From assembly GCA_963978895.1 (NCBI GenBank), contig OZ022246.1:8532142-8596141 (forward strand): 64,000 nucleotides of DNA. Reading direction: 5' to 3'. The number at the start of each line of letters is the position of its first letter. Position 1 is the first letter of the stretch. Below are positions 26,475-53,343 of this stretch, piece by piece. The translations under genes and the position numbers were made by a program. The notes under the pieces were generated by a model. It saw only the letters and a program-made list of their open reading frames with translations, had not been told where the DNA came from and did no database searches. This stretch comes from Erpobdella octoculata (lineage: Eukaryota; Annelida; Clitellata; Hirudinida; Erpobdellidae).

Positions 26475-26673
26475 TTATATAATAAAATATTAGAAAACGG
26501 GATTGTACTTTGTATTTCTGTATTTTGAAAATACTGTATTTTGTATTTCGCATTTCAAATACTTCAGAAGACACGTATTTTCGTATCAATATTTGAAATA
26601 CCTAAAAAATGGTTATTAGTAATTGGTATTTGAAATACTTTTTAAATGTATTTATACAAGCACTGCAAATATT

Positions 26674-28185
26674 TTCCTGACATAATTTTGTGATGAATGA
26701 AAAAAAAACAAATCAACTACTTATTACCTGGAGATGTAAATAAATGTTCTTGATCCCATGTAATTGATTCCTTGCACTTTTGTAAAATACAAACCGACTG
26801 GCTTTACGTTATTAATAGTTATTACTTATTATTATGCTACGTTACTCTTTATAACCTGGCTTTGGCAAGCGAGCAAATACCTACTAGATATAATTATTAT
26901 GACTACTAGATATATAGAACTTCTAAATTTTTATGTAATTTATAAACTGAATGCAGAAAAAAATGCAGAGATTGATTGATGAACACGAAACGAAAAAGAA
27001 AATAAAAACGTTCCCTCAACTTCATCATGTCGTTGAGAATGTTAAATCTGTGTGGTGACGATGTGACACATGTTTATTTTCAATTAAATAAAATCTAAAC
27101 ATTAAATTTTTATTGCTCACACTATTTTTTGCTATTTTAAATCTAACAGTGAATGAATAAATAGAATAAAATAAAATGCGTTCCAGCGGTGTTACAACAC
27201 GGTGTGGCACTGGTTTGTTCCATACGGTATACAAGTTAACAAGTTTGTGTATTCCACATTATATTTATTTTAATTATTTCCCACAATTTGTGAGAAAACT
27301 GGAAGCCATTTTAAAGCAAAATTTAAATTATTGTTGCATGTAATTTAATTCATAATCAAAACTACATTGAAGCTGATTTTAAATGTTGGTAATTAATGAA
27401 GAAATACTAAATTTTTTCCTGTTTATCTTTGAAGCAATCAACAGTTAAAAACATACTAGAAAGGAAGATCATCTTAAAACTTATAAAGTGCAGCTTTTTT
27501 CATAACTGAAGAAGGAAAGTACCGAAATCTTTTTTCTTTATTTCAAACATCATGTCAAAGTTGACGTCTCAAAAGATTTCTTTTTTCTTTTTTTTTTAAA
27601 TTTTATTTCTAAATCGTCTCCATAAATGTTTAGTTAATTTTTCTAAACCGTCGACAACGTAATGAGGTATGGCGATGTAATTGTGTCACAAACGTGTTAA
27701 TCCCAGCTTCTTCGAGTGTTATGACAGTAAGGACAGATCCTCATGACAAATGAGCGAGTGCGATGCGAGGCCAAGCCACTTTCATTAATGTTCTTTAAAT
27801 CATTCCACATCTTCGTCGCATTTGGTTCGTCCCAGTTTGTTTTCATTATTTTTGGAAATAAAGAATAATAAAAAAGAACACACAAGACGATTCTATTAGC
27901 GTTGTTTATGTAAAAGTAGTAAAACATAGTTCCAATCTGTGAAACATTTTCTAGCTATATTCATCTCGGAAAGAGTAAAGAGTGAGAATCCCACTTCGGT
28001 CGCTCGACTGACCAGTGGACAATGAATGATGATTGGAAGACACTGACCACCGTGGAAGGTCAAGACGAGGATGTGACGTCACAGACGTGCCACGTGGAGA
28101 GTTGGTCAGAGATCAAGAGTGACGTCATATGCTCATCTCAACTGTGCTGGTCGTGTCCGAGCAATAATTGTAATTATGGATCTTA
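26674..28185. other. Gene-free AT-rich stretch
   Basis: No coding region with family resemblance, RNA gene or mobile element was recognised. Open frames here are short and low in complexity. Confidence 0.4.
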
Positions 28186-28482
28186 CACATGTGCTCATAT
28201 GTGTTCAGATGTGTCCATATGTGTTCGTGTGTGTTCATATGTGTTCAGATGTGTACAGATGTGTTCAGATGTGTTCAGATGTGTTCAGATGTGTTCAGAT
28301 GTATCAATATGTGTTAAGATGTGTTCATATGTGTTCATATGTGTTTGTGTGTGTTCATATGTGTTCAGATGTGTCCATATGTGTTCGTGTGTGTTCGTAT
28401 GTGTTCATATGTGTACATATGTGTTCATGTGTGTTCATATATGTTCAGATGTGTCCATGTGTGTTTTCATGTGCTCACATGA
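28186..28482. repeat. 10-bp minisatellite (GTGTTCATAT / GTGTTCAGAT)n
   Basis: About 30 copies of a decamer with variable last bases. Open frames through it (Cys/Val/Ser-rich) are repeat artefacts. Confidence 0.95.
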
Positions 28483-28489
28483 AAAATAG

Positions 28490-29685
28490 TTCACGTGTTG
28501 AGTTTTGATAGAAATATTTCAAATAAAAATATTTAAAAATTTGATTTTTTTACTTCGGAGACATCGTTGTGTGGCCTTTCAGAAGAAATGTGGAATTTCA
28601 AAAAAAAACCTTTGTGACTAAATATAATAAATTATAATTAAATAATTTTTAAATTCAACTTTTCCAAATCTGACTGACGGAAAACATCCTGGGAAGAAAA
28701 GATTAAAATCGGACTGGGAGAAACGGGAAGATGGATGGAGTAAGAAGCACTTGTAAGGAATCGACGCAAGTTGGTTTTTAATTAGAGACACTTGTTCAGG
28801 TCCTGCGTGCTCCTTCTTTCTTTCTTTCTTTCCTTCCGGATCTGCAGCGGTTCAAACGCTCTTAAATCGAATCATAAACTTCTTGGCTTCTTCCACCTCT
28901 CCTACTACGATGAACCGAACAACTTATCGCTTTGATGTGTTTCGAGTCTGGCGAAAATTATGGGCAATTATTATTGGACCCGAAGATCACAAATTCGATA
29001 TTTTTACGAGAACTTCCTTCCTCGTGGCATCTTCATATCGCCTCGTGGTGTCTTAATATGGCGGCTCCTTAAATGTGAACTCCAACAACGGGAAAGTTCA
29101 AGTGCATCTTCCTTCCTATATGCTTGCGCTGCAAAATTTTTTTTTCTGGAAAGCACCTGGAATCTGATGCGGATGTTAGTCGTACCACATCCCGCGTGTG
29201 AGATCAGACTCACCTGCCCTCGAATAATTTACTTTGGAACAATAATAATAATAATAGAAATAATAAAAATAAGGAGGCCTTCACTAGTTTCGATGGAAAG
29301 TCAATTCCATTTAAATTCCACAAACAGAACTCGAGACAAACTCAACGTGCTTTCCAAATGTTCGAAAAAGCACGAAGTAAAACGAGATGCTTCTTTGTCA
29401 CAAAATGAAATGTATAAAATTTACATCTTTGTGCTTTCTTTTGAAGGCCAGTGCTAGAAGTAGTAGGTAGATCAGAACGGCAAAAAAAGACAAGCACGCA
29501 CCTCGCACTTTACCTACCTGTTACCTGCTATGACGTGGTGCGCCACTCGGCAAAACAGTCTCATGACATGTGGTCACTTTTGCACCCCAGTTGAAGCAGC
29601 CAAGCATATCATTACAAGTTACAACTCTTACGCAACACACTCGACATACTTGTGAAGTTTTTTCTGACATTCGATGCCACCGTGG
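28490..29685. other. Gene-free stretch
   Basis: No recognised gene. A 165-codon open frame at 28960-29457 has no recognisable domain and ordinary AT-rich composition, so it is treated as chance. Confidence 0.35.
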
Positions 29686-29797
29686 AGTGAAAGAAAGAAG
29701 AAGAAAAAGAAGGAAGAAAGAAACGAAAGTAGAAGGAGAAAGAAAAGCAGAAGAAGAAGAAGAAGAAGGAGAAGAAGAAGAAGAAGAAGAAGAAGAA

Positions 29798-29844
<47 letters not shown>

Positions 29845-29881
29845 AGAAGAAGAAGAAGAAGAAGAAGAAGAAGAAGAAGAA

Positions 29882-29928
<47 letters not shown>

Positions 29929-30634
29929 AGAAGAAGAAGAAGAAGAAGAAGAAGAAGAAGAAGAAGAAGAAGAAGAAGAAGAAGAAGAAGAAGAAGAAGA
30001 AGAAGAAGAAGAAGAAGAAGAAGAAGAAGAAGAAGAAGAAGAAGAAGAAGAAGAAGAAGAAGAAGAGAAGAAGAAGAAGAAGAAGAAGAAGAAGAAGAAG
30101 AAGAAGAAGAAGAAGAAGAAGAAGAAGAAGGAGAAGAAGGAGAAGAAGGAGAAGAAGGAGAAGAAGGAGAAGAAGGAGAAGAAGAAGAAGAAGAAGAAGA
30201 AGAAGAAGAAGAAGAAGAAGAAGAAGAAGAAGAAGAAGAAGAAGAAGAAGAAGAAGAAGAAGAAGAAGAAGAAGAAGAAGAAGAAGAAGAAGAAGAAGAA
30301 GAAGAAGAAGAAGAAGAAGAAGAAGAAGAAGAAGAAGAAGAAGAAGAAGAAGAAGAAGAAGAAGAAGAAGAAGAAGAAGAAGAAGAAGAAGAAGAAGAAG
30401 AAGAAGAAGAAGAAGAAGAAGAAGAAGAAGAAGAAGAAGAAGAAGAAGAAGAAGAAGAAGAAGAAGAAGAAGAAGAAGAAGAAGAAGAAGAAGAAGAAGA
30501 AGAAGAAGAAGAAGAAGAAGAAGAAGAAGAAGAAGAAGAAGAAGAAGAAGGAAGAAGAAGAAGAAGAAGAAGAAGAAGAAGAAGAAGAAGAAGGAGAAGA
30601 AGAAGAAGAAGAAGAAGAAGAAGAAGGAGAACTA
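29686..30634. repeat. ~0.95 kb GAA/TTC trinucleotide tract
   Basis: Almost uninterrupted (GAA)n on the + strand, with a short higher-order variant (GAAGAAGGA)n at about 30130-30180 and occasional GGA interruptions. Long purine-pyrimidine GAA tracts can form triplex DNA. Poly-Glu, poly-Lys and poly-Arg open frames through it are artefacts. Confidence 0.98.
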
Positions 30635-30820
30635 AAAATAAAAAATGAAAGAAAGAGCAGGTGAGAACGAATGAAATTTTTGGAAAAGGAAAAAGGAAGA
30701 GAAAAGGTTACACTTGCACATGTTTACACCCGAAGCTCAACTCCAAGATAGATAGACAGATGTTGAACACACAAGACACTGGAGATGGGCAACTTTTTTC
30801 AATTGCAACATTTTCTTTCT

Positions 30821-30872
30821 CTCGCTTGGTGGCATGGTGGCAACGGGCCAGGCCACCATGCTACCAAGCGAG
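30821..30872. repeat. GC-rich hairpin (21-bp arms, 10-bp loop)
   Basis: Positions 30821-30841 (CTCGCTTGGTGGCATGGTGGC) and 30852-30872 are reverse complements with one mismatch, separated by AACGGGCCAG. It stands out in otherwise AT-rich intergenic DNA. Confidence 0.92.
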
Positions 30873-31297
30873 GTGATTAAAACAAAATCTCGACATTCCT
30901 GAAACCAGCCTCGTAGCCATGGTGAACCTTGGGTCTTGGTTCCCCCCCCCCCCAGAAATTTAAAAATTCAAAATTTGATATGACAGCTTATGAAAGTGTT
31001 ATAAAAATTTGTGTAAAAGTACCTACGACTACCCCCCCCCCTCCCGGTTATCATCAGGTTTTATGTTTTTTTATGACAGGAGAATGTTTGAAAGTGCTTG
31101 AAAAATTTTGGGCCCCCTCTTTCAAGTACTGAGCACCCTCCCACGAAAACTTGTCTAGCTACACTGTTGCTTGAAACAACAATTAATGGACATTAATGCT
31201 TAATAGTACTTAAATTCTTTTGCTGACAAAATAAAATGAACTACCGGAGAATCTTGAAAACTCTATGCAAGTTTCAAGTATTTCTTCATTTTCTTCC

Positions 31298-31299
<2 letters not shown>

Positions 31300-31379
<80 letters not shown>
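31300..31379. repeat. (CT)n microsatellite, ~80 bp
   Basis: An uninterrupted TC dinucleotide run of about 40 units. Confidence 0.97.
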
Positions 31380-31381
<2 letters not shown>

Positions 31382-31764
31382 ATGTCAACTTTGTTCAACA
31401 AGCCGTGTCATAGAAAGCACAATATTTCCAGCTTCGAATCTTGGTCATTAAAAATAATAAAATGTACACATCAAATCAATCAAATGCAATCTAAAAAAAC
31501 AAACTGATAGTTTAAATGAATTATTGCACAACACTATTAATTAATATTAATACTATTAATGTCTCAACGACGACATTGAAAACATTTGATTTCTTCTGAT
31601 TGATGGAACAAGAAATCAAGAAATCGTGAGAGTATTCCTTTCTCCTTCACCATCAAAGGGGGTTCTTATATCACATCACCACTTAAAATCTTCCATGCTG
31701 AGCAGAACAACAACGACATACTCTCGGGAGTCCCCGACAGATAACCGGTTGTGCCACTTTCACT

Positions 31765-31935
31765 TCTTGCGCCGCTTGCACCACTTCTTGTGCACCACTT
31801 GCGTCACTTGCTCCACTTGCTTCACATGCGCCATTTTTACCACTTGCACCATATGTTCCACTTGCACCACTTGCACCACTTGCGCCAGTTGTACCACTTG
31901 CACTATTAGCACAACTTGCGCCAGTTGTACCACTG
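31765..31935. repeat. 9-bp minisatellite (CACTTGCAC)n
   Basis: Degenerate copies of a nonamer such as CACTTGCAC / CACTTGCGC. Both strands give open low-complexity frames, which are not genes. Confidence 0.9.
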
Positions 31936-31939
31936 GCAT

Positions 31940-33121
31940 CTTGTTGCCTTCGATGAGATTTCACCAACGTCCGGAATACTTTATATAATTAATATAAATT
32001 ATTTAATTATTTTTAAATATTAAAATTAATTGAAGTTGAAAAGCGATTTGTTCAACTTCAAACTCTGCCACTAACTCCGCCTACGCAACTCAGCGAAGAC
32101 CAGTCGCTGAAAACTTTTCAAATTACTGACCAATGGGAGCGTCGCAGACGAAAATAGAAATTAAAGAGAATGGAATTGTCCGTTTCAGAAGTTTAAGTAT
32201 CCTCGAGTGAAAGCGTTGAGGCAACACGTTTGCAGAGCTAAAGATTTTATGTAGATTTTTGATTAAATAAAATCAAAATTAGTAAGAAAATTAAAAGTGC
32301 ATTTTAATGATAAATATTTGTATTTAAGATTTTGAATTAAATATAGAATAAATAAAGTAAACGACAAACAACGAGGCTGACGAATAGTTGACAAATTGAT
32401 GCCAGACTGATGCAAATCCATAAAAAGATCAAAGTTCAGGAGAGAAAATAAGTTATTTAAAACGGTTTCACGGATTTCCTGCTACCAACTCTGCTACTAA
32501 AAGTATGATTTTTTTTTAATATTTTAGTAATTCATGAACCGTGTAATAATAAATTTAAAAAAAAAGTTTGTTAAAATTTTTGCCGGCTTTTGAAATTGTC
32601 GCATGGGGTTCGAACCGGTTCGTGATGATGTCCTAACTTGAACGAGTGGCGTCGGCGGCTTGCACGAGTCAGTTCGAAGCGTTTAAGAAGTGATGTCGCA
32701 GAGACTGCTGGTGGTTGCAGTTAGTTTTGTAAGAAGAAGAATTTGTTAATAGTAGGAAGTGGATGAGGTTTCTCATGTTGAGAGTAACTCGCTTGAAACA
32801 ATTTGAGAAGAGGCAAAGTACGACATGTGAATATTGTGTGTTGTTCATACGCTGTTGTTGAGGTTTCCACATGTGGCTTTGTTTGTCGTTCGAAGGACTA
32901 CTGCTGTTTTAAATAAATGCTGTACAAATTTAAATGATAATTGACAAATAAACTTCTTTAATTCAAATTAAATTTTAATATTTCTATTTAAAAAATTACG
33001 TTATAATGTTATTGTAATTAATCAAAAATAATTAAATGATTGAGCTCAGACATACAGTTCATCATCCCATGACTAACTCTATGCCCACTCGAATACACCA
33101 AACCGACTCACTTATTCATCC
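31940..33121. other. Gene-free AT-rich stretch
   Basis: No gene or classified repeat recognised. Confidence 0.35.
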
Positions 33122-33650
33122 CAGAGGTGGACATGGATTCATTTTTGGAGACCCAACCCATCCCACTACTTACTCAACCCATCCCACTACTTACTCAACC
33201 CAACCCATCCCACTACTTACTCAACCCAACCCATCCCACTACTTACTCAACCCATCCCATCCCACTACTTACTCAACCCATCCCATCCCACTACTTACTC
33301 AACCCATCCCATCCCACTACTTACTCAACCCATCCCACTACTTACTCAACCCATCCCACTACTTACTCAACCCATCCCACTACTTACTCAACCCATCCCA
33401 TCCCACTACTTACTCAACCCATCCCATCCCACTACTTACTCAACCCAACCCATCCCACTACTTACTCAACCCATCCCACTACTTACTCAACCCAACCCGA
33501 CTCACCTAAAAAGTTAAATTTTCCAACCTAACCCACAGTTTATTATCATTATTAAATTATTAAATTAATTTTTTTATTAAATTTTATTTTAACCCAACCC
33601 ATTTATACGTCAAAAAATTGGACCCAACCCAGCCCATATTTGATTCACCC
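33122..33650. mobile_element. CAGAGGTGGACATGG MITE with internal minisatellite expansion
   Basis: The left terminus CAGAGGTGGACATGG and next bases (ATTTTTGGAGACCCAACCC) match the complete 238-bp MITE at 48143-48380. The region after the array (CACCTAAAAAGTTAAATTTT, then AAAATTGGACCCAACCCA) also matches that MITE in order. The right terminal repeat has been lost into a CACCCACCAAC-type repeat. The middle has grown into the array at 33155-33500. Confidence 0.75.
33155..33500. repeat. 17-27 bp minisatellite (CCCATCCCACTACTTACTCAA)n
   Basis: About fifteen copies built on CCCACTACTTACTCAA with one or two CCCAT/CCAAC inserts per copy. The single equivalent unit (GCTCATCACTTACTCAAT) occurs once in the related MITE at 48143-48380. 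Confidence 0.95.
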
Positions 33651-33927
33651 ACATACATCATCCCACCCACATTCACTCACTCACCCACCAACCCACCCAC
33701 CCACCAACCCACCCACCCACCAACCCACCCACCCACCCATACAAACCCTACACACGCACTAACATAAATACACATAATCTTGTTCCCCTTAAAGAGCTTA
33801 TGAAACCTGCTCTAAGTATGTTCTGTCATATCGGATTTAACTTCGATTCGCACGGACTCTATGACAAGAATTAAGACCTCAAATGTGATGATGTGATCAT
33901 CATCATCATCATCACCATCATCACCGA
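33650..33927. repeat. CACCCACCAAC-type repeat and short (CAT)n run
   Basis: 33655-33745 is built from CACCCACCCACCAAC units; 33896-33927 is a (CAT/CAC)n trinucleotide run. Confidence 0.85.
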
Positions 33928-34504
33928 CCTCAGTACAACTCGTCTGTGATTGACAGCTGCATAGATGTCTTAAGAAGCATTTCGTGGAGGTGCGGGTGGT
34001 GGGTAGGGGTGGTGGTGGCGGTGGTCGCTTCAACCGGGTTTTTGATGTGCCCTAATTGATCCACTTGAAGAAAAAATTTTCATGATTCCACTTGGATCGG
34101 GAAAATAGCAACTCTGTTGACAAGGGTATAATTGCTCTTTCTTCGACGAGGTTCAATATGAGGCATCGGTGCTGATGGTGGTCGGTCGTGTCAAAAATAT
34201 AAGGAAAAAAGAAAAAATTATGAAATTAAATTAATTAAGAAATAAGTTGAAAAGAATTCAGTTGTTTATTTCCTTAGTGATGAAGCAATTAAATGTGCAC
34301 TCGCCTACCATAAGCGCACATTAATTATATTAAAATTTAAAAAAATCGATGGAGATTTTCCAGAAGTCATTTCGTTTAGATAAAATAACTGATCGTTTAT
34401 ATAAAGAAAAGTTATTTCCAAGTTCGAACTCATTCGATTTTTTTAAGATTTGTTTTTTCAGTAAATATTTTTCCTGCCATAGGAATAAATTTTATTGGTT
34501 GTGT

Positions 34505-35395
34505 CTGCATGATTGTGGTTATATGGTTGTGGTTGTATAGTTGTGGTGGCGTGGTTGGGGTTGCATGGTTGTTGTTGTTGCATGATTGTGGTGTATGGTT
34601 GTGGTTGCATAGTTGTGGTTGCATGGTTGTGGTTGAATGATTATGGTTGCATGGTTGTGGTTGCATGGTTGTGGTTACATGGTTGTAGTTGCATGGTTGT
34701 GGCTGCATGGTCGTGGTTGCATGGTTGTGGTTTTAGCTGCATGGTTGTGGTTGAATGGTTGTGGTTGAATGGTTGTGGTGTATGGTTGTGGTTGCATAGT
34801 TGTGGTTGCATTGTTGTTGTTGCATGGTTGTGGTTTCATAGTTGTGGTTGCATGGTTGTGGTTGAATGGTTGTGGTTGAATGGTTGTGGTGTATGGTTGT
34901 GGTTGCATAGTTGTGGTTGCATAGTTGTGGTTGCATAGTTGTGGTTACATAGTTTTTGTTGCATGGTTGTGGTTTCATAGTTGTAGTTGCATGGTTGTGG
35001 CTGCTAGGTCGTGGTTGCATAGTTGTGGTTGTGGCTGCATGGTTGTGGTTGCATGGTTGTGGTTGCATGGTTGTAGCTGCATGGTTGTGGCTGAATGGTT
35101 GTGGTTGCATGGTTGTGGCTGCATGGTTGTGGCTGCATGGTTGTGGTTACATGGTTGTGGTTGAATGGTTGTGGTTGAATGGTTGTGGTTCTATGCAGTG
35201 GCGGATCCCGAAATTCCTGGTGGGGGATGCAGGTATTCTTTCAACAATTTTACTTCAACTACGATCATTTCCCAAAAACCGGGTATTCTGTCAAAAAAAA
35301 ATTAATTGATACTCTGGTGGGGGATGCATTCTCCATCCCCTCTGGATCCGTCCCTGGTTCTATGATTGTGATTCCATGATTGTGGTTGTATGGCT
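34505..35395. repeat. 14-bp minisatellite (GGTTGTGGTTGCAT)n
   Basis: About 0.7 kb of degenerate 14-mers (variants GAAT, ACAT, TAGT). A 161-bp MITE interrupts it at 35196-35356, and the repeat resumes beyond it. Long frames on both strands are artefacts. Confidence 0.95.
35196..35356. mobile_element. 161-bp hAT-type MITE (CAGTGGCGGATCC)
   Basis: Terminal inverted repeats CAGTGGCGGATCC / GGATCCGTCCCTG with a perfect 8-bp target duplication GTTCTATG at 35188-35195 and 35357-35364. It inserted cleanly into the 14-bp minisatellite. GGTGGGGGATGCA occurs twice inside. Confidence 0.93.
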
Positions 35396-35775
35396 TTAAT
35401 GCAAATCTGATAAGTTGTTTATCTTTCTAAATGATTATATGTATGTTCCATGGAGTTCCACATTGGTCACACCACGCGTAACATTACGAGACATCTACTT
35501 CATTATTCATTTGCATTCCATATTTTATACTGATAATAAAATATAAAGACATTAGATAATATAAAAGCGACTATTAATTTTTAAATATATGGATAAATCT
35601 GCAAATGTTATTTATTAAACGCGTATCTGCAGTCTGCAAATAAACAGTTTAATTAATTCTAAATTCTGTATTCATCGTTTTGAAGGAAAACAGCACGTTC
35701 CGAACATTCGATAGCTTTCTTCAGCATCATCAACATAACAACATTATCATCATCATTGCCGTCGTCGTCTACATC

Positions 35776-50769
<14,994 letters not shown>

Positions 50770-51836
50770 AATTTAACCAAACCTACTGCAACTGTCTTCT
50801 TTATTGTCTCAAGTGTTTTATTCATCATTATTATTATTACTATTGTTAATATCTTTATTTTTCTTGTTATTTTTATTATTTTTGATGCCTGTAAACATAA
50901 TAACTATTAATAATGTCGTCAGTATACTTCTACGGACCATTTGCTACACAGTGCCTTGAAATGAGGAGATGAAATATTGATATGAGCTAGCGATAATGTG
51001 CTTTTTTTAAACAAAACGTTTTGGCACTAAGGACGTTTTAGCGCAGTTTTATTGTAAAAATATAATAAATGTTTATTCGCTTAAAAAATATTTTTAATAA
51101 AAATAAAATAAATGCTTAATAACTTGAAATATCTTTATAATAAAATACCTAATGTTTCACTGGCGGATCCAGCCAACTTTTGAGGGGGGGTCAAGTTTGA
51201 GGTAAAGTACACAATGTTGGTACTGCTCTCAGAGCCGTAAATGTTCTTTTTTGAGGGAGCAAGGACGTCATTTGGCGGAGGGTGGGGGGGTGGGGATGGC
51301 TGTCTTAAAAAATTTTCAAAAAATATTTTTGGAAAATATCAACGAAGTTTTTTAAACAATTCAGAAAAGTACAATTACTCTCCTCGGTCATCAGCTATTT
51401 TGAGAATTGAAAGTTTATAAGTTTCTAAAAACATTTCTGGAAAAGTACCTACGATTATCCTCCTCCATGTTCATCAGCTGTTTTGGGAAAAGGAGTATAG
51501 CATTAAGGTTCATATTTGAATTATGTGAGTTTTTTAAACAGTTTGCACCCTCCCATGATTTTTCTGAAATGACTCTTCTTTGGGGGCGAGTTTAAATCCA
51601 TCATCCAAATCAACTTTTAAAGACAAAAGGGTGCATAAATGTTCATATCTTCTGTATTAGAGAATGAAAACAATCAAGAACGATGCGACCACAATCTCTG
51701 ACTCCTGAGTGCGACATCGATTTTAACAATGAATATTGAATACTAAAGCTTTTCTATCCGCAACACTTGCTATGTTTTTTGTGTGTGAGTTAACCTAGAG
51801 ATCTTTTTGTGGTGTGTTTGTTTCAGGAATTCAAGT
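50770..51836. other. 3' flank of the LIM-homeobox gene and MITE debris
   Basis: After the stop codon an AT-rich stretch with several AATAAA motifs (51063, 51107) probably holds the 3' UTR and polyadenylation signals. CACTGGCGGATCCAGCC at 51159 is a MITE left end without a matching right end. Confidence 0.4.
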
Positions 51837-52100
51837 GCTAAGGCTGCATTTGTGACGTGAACACTGAACTGATCGAAAAGATCCAGTGCACCATTTTAGC
51901 CATTCTTTGACCATAGCACGCATGGGACACACCAAAGAGTACACAGAATGCGTACCAAGCTCCAGTTTTATCAGAATATCTTGACATAGCGAGCCACTTG
52001 TGTTGCAGAAGATTTTCGGAGTTGAGGACGAGGACCAGGACCCTATATATATATTTATCTTTGAACACCTAATTTTATATCTACTAAGCCTACTTGACAT
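51837..52100 (-). pseudogene. Possible TTF-zinc-finger hAT transposase fragment
   Basis: Minus-strand frame with SRYSDKTGAWYAFCVLFG followed by MAKMVHWIF. The pattern (R)YS-x(4)-GA-x(3)-FCVLFG resembles the TTF-type zinc finger of hAT/ZMYM-like transposases (K-W-L-x-Y-S...A-F-C-x-x-C-V-L-F-G). One expected Cys is replaced and the frame is short, so the assignment is tentative. Confidence 0.3.
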
Positions 52101-53002
52101 TTAGGGACGTCATTTCGGGAAGGGGTCAGGGGGAGGGCATTGCTGGAAAGTGCAACTTAATGTGGACAAAAAAATTCCAGCGCTCCCAACTTTAAAATTC
52201 CTGGTTACGCCCACTTCCGTCTTCCCTCCTTGTCATCAGTTTTTTTTATAAGAAAAATGTAGAAGTTTTTGGAAAAATTTTGGAAAAGGTAGCTCACACT
52301 ATCTCCCGGCCATTAGATTTTTTAACAAGAAAAGCTTAGCATTATGATAAAAAAATCAACGTGTAGGCCGTGGGCCCCTTAAACATGTTGCTCCTCCAAG
52401 ATGTTGCTGAAATATGAAATAACGTTCCTGCTTAACATTATTTAAATACCTATCTTTTGGCTTTCACGAGCCGTTGTTACGTTTTGATTTATTTTTTAAT
52501 ATTTCGCGTCCAGTTTATAGGAGACTTTGGATATGTACGCAAGAAAAATGCGTGATTATTTATCTTTTTAAAAATTTACTTACACCTGAAATAGGTTTAG
52601 AAACATTTCACTTTGAAAGTGTGTACTGGCTTGCTTTTTCATAGGCTTTTAAATTTTTCAATTTAGTTCCGTCAAGAGGGAGCCAAATTCTATTGAGAAA
52701 ATGTGAGGGGCCGCGGTTGAATTAGTCCCCCCGCTAGTAAAAAGTTTAAATAACTTCAACGCCGTTCTTGCTTGTTTGCTGGCTTGAATGTTTGCAGACC
52801 CCCTTCAATGTTTGACAGTGAAAATTAACATACTTACTACTTACCGTAATCCAATTGAGCTGAAACTTAGAATATAGGCTCGCTTCTTTATTAGATTTTC
52901 AAAATAGTATTTTTTAATTTAAAAAAATTAATTATCTATGTTTTGAAATAACAGGAAATCAAACATCTACATACCTAATTTCCTATGTCTGTATGCAGTA
53001 TG

Positions 53003-53004
53003 TA

Positions 53005-53039
<35 letters not shown>

Positions 53040-53110
53040 ATGTATTTATGTATGTATGTATGTATGTATGTATGTATGTATGTATGTATGTATGTATGTA
53101 TGTATGTTTG
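53003..53110. repeat. (TG)n-(TATG)n microsatellite
   Basis: A short GT run followed by about 20 TATG units. Confidence 0.96.
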
Positions 53111-53117
53111 TGTATAT

Positions 53118-53271
53118 GTTATAAATTTCGTATAACGCGGCAGCCGCGGTGGTCAGCAATCAGCATTAGTGCACGCAGGCATTTAACAAAAAATATTACG
53201 CAATTCTACAATGCGTAAAATAATAAATAATGGGATTTTAAAAAATCCGTCATTCTTGATGGCCTATCTAG
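53118..53271 (+). mobile_element. Helitron family 2, 3' end
   Basis: AATCCGTCATTCTTGATGGC (a hairpin with one mismatch) is followed by CTAT and CTAG at 53268-53271, then T, matching the ends at 12916 and 14608. Upstream CCTATGTCTGTATGCAGTATG and the TATG array correspond to the 5' part of the 14493 copy, enlarged by microsatellite growth. Confidence 0.5.
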
Positions 53272-53343
53272 TATTCTCTAGTAATTATATAAAGCATCAC
53301 GCGCATCTAGAAGTAAATGTAACTGTAAAGTTGATTATTTTAT

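Larger units (their letters stand above)
25179..26665 (+). mobile_element. hAT transposon remnant carrying a nested Helitron
   Basis: Ends CAGTGCATGTA (25179) and TACAAGCACTG (26665) are imperfect inverted repeats with subterminal ATTTGAAATAC motifs on both sides. The flanks CAAATATG (25171-25178) and CAAATATT (26666-26673) are a 7/8 target duplication. A decayed hAT transposase C-terminus sits inside at 25371-25800, and a Helitron family 1 copy interrupts it at about 25855-26474. Confidence 0.8.

Noticed and set aside
28960..29457. 165-aa open frame
   Set aside because: No domain, no splice-site support and AT-driven composition.
29570..30664. Open frames of 324-364 codons encoding poly-Glu, poly-Arg and poly-Lys
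   Set aside because: They are the three frames of the GAA tract; there is no unique protein sequence.
33036..33531. 157-aa and 134-aa Pro/Thr/Tyr-rich frames
   Set aside because: Translations of the MITE-derived minisatellite.
34430..35309. Frames on both strands (WLWLHGCGCM, QPQPCNHNHA)
   Set aside because: Translations of a 14-bp minisatellite; composition follows the repeat exactly.
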